A stretch of DNA of 64,000 nt from Gadus chalcogrammus (lineage: Eukaryota; Chordata; Actinopteri; Gadiformes; Gadidae), in assembly GCF_026213295.1 (NCBI RefSeq), contig NC_079412.1:15386514-15450513 (forward strand), in the 5' to 3' direction. Both the position numbers and the translations under genes were made by a program. Below are positions 61,302 through 64,000 of this stretch, piece after piece (the stretch's first letter is position 1; every line of letters starts with the position of its first letter). The notes below the pieces were generated by a model. The model searched no databases and had not been told where the DNA came from. It worked only from the letters and a program-made list of their open reading frames with translations.

Positions 61302-64000
61302 GTGAGTGTAAGTCTGGGCCTCTCTACTTTGTGTGCATGGCGGCGTGTGACTCTCTGATGGTGTTGTTGTCGTCGTCGTCGTCGTCGTCGTGCGCGCGTG
61401 TGCTACTGATGAGGTTAAGTGAGAGTAGGTGGAGCTTTTCTTTTTTTTCCTGCCCTTGCTTTCCGTCCGAGTGTCCAGGATTGATTATGGCCGCCGTCCG
61501 TCACTGTAGGGAAGCTATATGTTGCGATAGCGATGTCAACGGCGATTAGGGGACGAAGAACTGTCGAGGAAAGATGAAACATTTCCCCGAGAACAATTCA
61601 AGGATATTTACAATTTCGCTTCACCGCGTATCCTCGGTGTGGCCAATAGTGTCCCTCGGAAAAAAGAATAAAGAAAACAAACACCCAATCTTACATCTTT
61701 AAAACAATGTTTGCAGAGGACGTTCGTGAGTCGCATGTTTTTACTTGTGCTTGTCAACCCCGTTGCCCTCTTGATAGAATTAATGTCAGGCCACGTTCAG
61801 CCGCAGTCAGGAGGTTGAATCTTTTCCTTGTTTTGCAAAGGTCCTCCCAACTACACCTTGTTACGCCCTAATGGCCCCTTCTGAGAGTCAATCGAGTCTC
61901 TCGTCCGCAACAGCCACATCGGTGAGTTTTTACAATTGATGAGTTGCAGGTTTTTTCCCCCTCATTTGTCAGTTCACGGGTGAACTCCCCACCCCCGTAC
62001 ATGTTGGCTTGTCTCAAAAATGGGGGGGTTGGGAGGAGGGGGTGGGGGACGTTTTCGAACATTGTCAAAACATACAGCCCCTTTTTGCCTCGACTTTCTC
62101 TTGAAATATGATGTGAAAGAAGAGACACACGAAAAACAAGACAACGACAAAAAAATGAAAAGAGGTGTCAGTTCTCCTGATGGCCTGGATGTGTTGACAC
62201 TGTTATTAACTGAAAAACAACTTCCATGGCAACCATTGTCACACAGTGGAACCGGGCTGCCTGGGAGAGCTGGGGAAAGCCTCTGTGTTTGTTGTAGTTG
62301 GCCGGGGCTCCCTTTGGCCCCGCGCCACCCAGTTCTGCGGGGGAACCCAACAGAGGATTAGCTTTTTTTTCCGACCATGGGATTCTGCCAATCTGGCACT
62401 AGAAATTCCCATTTGCAGCTGCGCCCCTCCAGAAAAACCCAGCCTGATCCCTGTAAGATAGCGGGGAGGAGGGTGGAGCGGGCGGTCCGCAGGAAAAGGG
62501 AAGGGTGGTGTGTGGTGGTGGGAGTGGGGGGGGGGTGGGCTGGAGAGGAGGGGGCCAGTGGAAAAATTGAAACCAAGAAAAGAGGCCAGCAATGGAATTT
62601 GTGTTTTTTGGATCTGGTAGATGCAGGGTTTCCCTACACGGTAAACAGCAACAGGGTTTTGGAGCTGGGGTGAATTCACACAGGGTTGTTTTCGGAGCGG
62701 GCAGGGCTCGGTCCAGGCATGTCGGGTCAGGGGGAGACACACTGATCACAGGGTGATGGCCAGGCCACATTATCCCCTCCTGGTTGCTGCCTGATGTGGC
62801 TGTTTTGCATAAAACGGTATAGACGCTTTGGTTTAGCAGGGTGGTTCCTCTCTTTGAGGGCGTGGTGGGATTTAAAGCATGACCTGCAGATGTCAGGTAC
62901 AGCCTTTGACCACAGGGAATCCAACCCCCCACCCCCATGGGATACATCTGATATTTCAACCCATTGTGCAGGTTGCATACAATACAGAGCAGAACCGAAG
63001 CAGGTGTAGGCTGGGGTGGTGGTGGTCGGGGCGGAAATCCAATACACTTCACGAGAGATTGCCTGTGTGTGTGTGATTAGATAGATCTTAAATCGAGGGC
63101 CTATCAGTGTACATGCGTTTAAGTGAACCGTGTCAGCTGTCGGCTGGCAGGTGAAGCAGGCCTAAAGTTTTCCACCAGAAGTAGCTTGGAAGTCTTTTAA
63201 CTTCATAAGGATTAAACGTGGAGCAGATCTATGTTGAAATTTAGAAAACACACACCTCTTCATCATGAAATGAAAACCATATATCGTGCCGTTGCTGACT
63301 GATACTGAAACACTTTTAGCCTCAAAAAACAAATGAGGGGCTGCCCCTTAATGTACTGCATATTTAGAGGAAAGAACACATGATATTTTGCAGAAAATGA
63401 GAGTTATTTTTTCTCTCTTCCTTTCAATCGTTGGAAATGAGGGAAACGATACCGGCGTCATTTCCCTTGAGGGGGTTGTCCGTCACGTGTCTAAGTTGTA
63501 CATTTGCTTCATGATATGTCGTGCCCTTTACTTCTAGGTCAAAACAACTTCACAAACACTGATTCCTACCCCACACATGGGCTTGTTACCACGTCCATCT
63601 AATTTTTCCCACGACTGCAAAAGTGCCAAGTTTAAGCAAAAACTGCAAATGAACGTTTCCATTCCGGTCCAATTCTCCCGGGTTCGTCGGTTGTTCTGAA
63701 TCGGTTAAATACCTCAGTAAGTCATTGGGGCTTTTTCCGAACATGTTTTCTGTCAACGTTCACGCGGCTGGCTGAGGAATCACAAAGACCATTGTGTTGG
63801 TTTCCCTCTGAAGGCCAGGCGAGGCCCAGGCTGAGGCTGTGGCCCACTGGCTGCTGTCCGCTGCCTGTTCAGCAGGAGAGGGAGAGAGCGGAGGGAGCGC
63901 CATGGGGCCCGGCCTGCACGACCTCCTAGGGCCCAGCTGGGTGGTGGAGGGGGGGAGGTGAGGGTGCTGGTGGTGGTGGTGGTGGTGGTGGAATAACGCC
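61302..64000 (+). other. Start of the last nfatc2 intron
   Basis: Contains a (GTC)n run at 61369-61391, G-rich stretches near 62017-62050 and 62505-62560, and (GGT)n at 63966-63991. I found no exon coding the expected short C-terminal tail (VNEIIR-like), so it probably lies beyond 64000. Confidence 0.6.

Noticed and set aside
63541..63700. Possible last nfatc2 exon after a good acceptor (TTTACTTCTAG)
   Set aside because: The phase fits and the frame is open, but the peptide (VKTTSQTLIPTP and on) is unlike the conserved NFATC2 tail, so chance is likelier.

Overview
This window is vertebrate nuclear DNA, most likely from a teleost fish. It carries three multi-exon genes, all on the + strand in head-to-tail order: sall4 (7975-13319), atp9a (15029-42336) and nfatc2 (first exons at 49459 and 50972; the last coding exon is not in the window). 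I rebuilt each gene exon by exon from GT-AG junctions that keep reading phase. The order and relative orientation match human 20q13.2 (SALL4-ATP9A-NFATC2). Compact introns, many very long (AC/GT)n tracts and a P2RX7-domain relic of a kind common in fish point to a teleost. The microsatellite density recalls gadiform fishes, but that is only a guess.

Layout. 1-7690 is intergenic: one long (TG)n tract, a 60-bp-period minisatellite, a strong 27-bp-arm hairpin and no gene. 7690-14700 holds sall4, a 1082-aa zinc-finger repressor in 4 coding exons, with its promoter and 3' UTR. Only about 1.1 kb separates the first sall4 poly(A) signal from the atp9a start codon. 15029-44190 holds atp9a, a 1046-aa P4-ATPase in 28 coding exons with every catalytic motif intact. 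44191-49140 is intergenic. 49140-64000 holds nfatc2, with two alternative first exons, the PxIxIT and SP regulatory region, the Rel/IPT DNA-binding region and a transactivation exon. The window ends inside its last intron.

The accessory interest lies in the introns. atp9a intron 2 has a higher-order minisatellite whose unit is a palindrome. Intron 14 has a broken P2RX7-intracellular-domain-like gene. Intron 18 has a terminal-inverted-repeat element followed by a tRNA-Arg-like sequence. Introns 23 and 27 have long foldback hairpins. Intron 19 starts and ends with (TG)n tracts of more than 110 bp, and the second one replaces the polypyrimidine tract of the exon 20 acceptor. The three genes are not an operon: a developmental transcription factor, an endosomal lipid flippase and a calcium-responsive transcription factor are physically linked by old synteny. 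I found no wholly new system. The best leads are the TG-tract splice site, the alternative nfatc2 promoter and the foldback and minisatellite elements.
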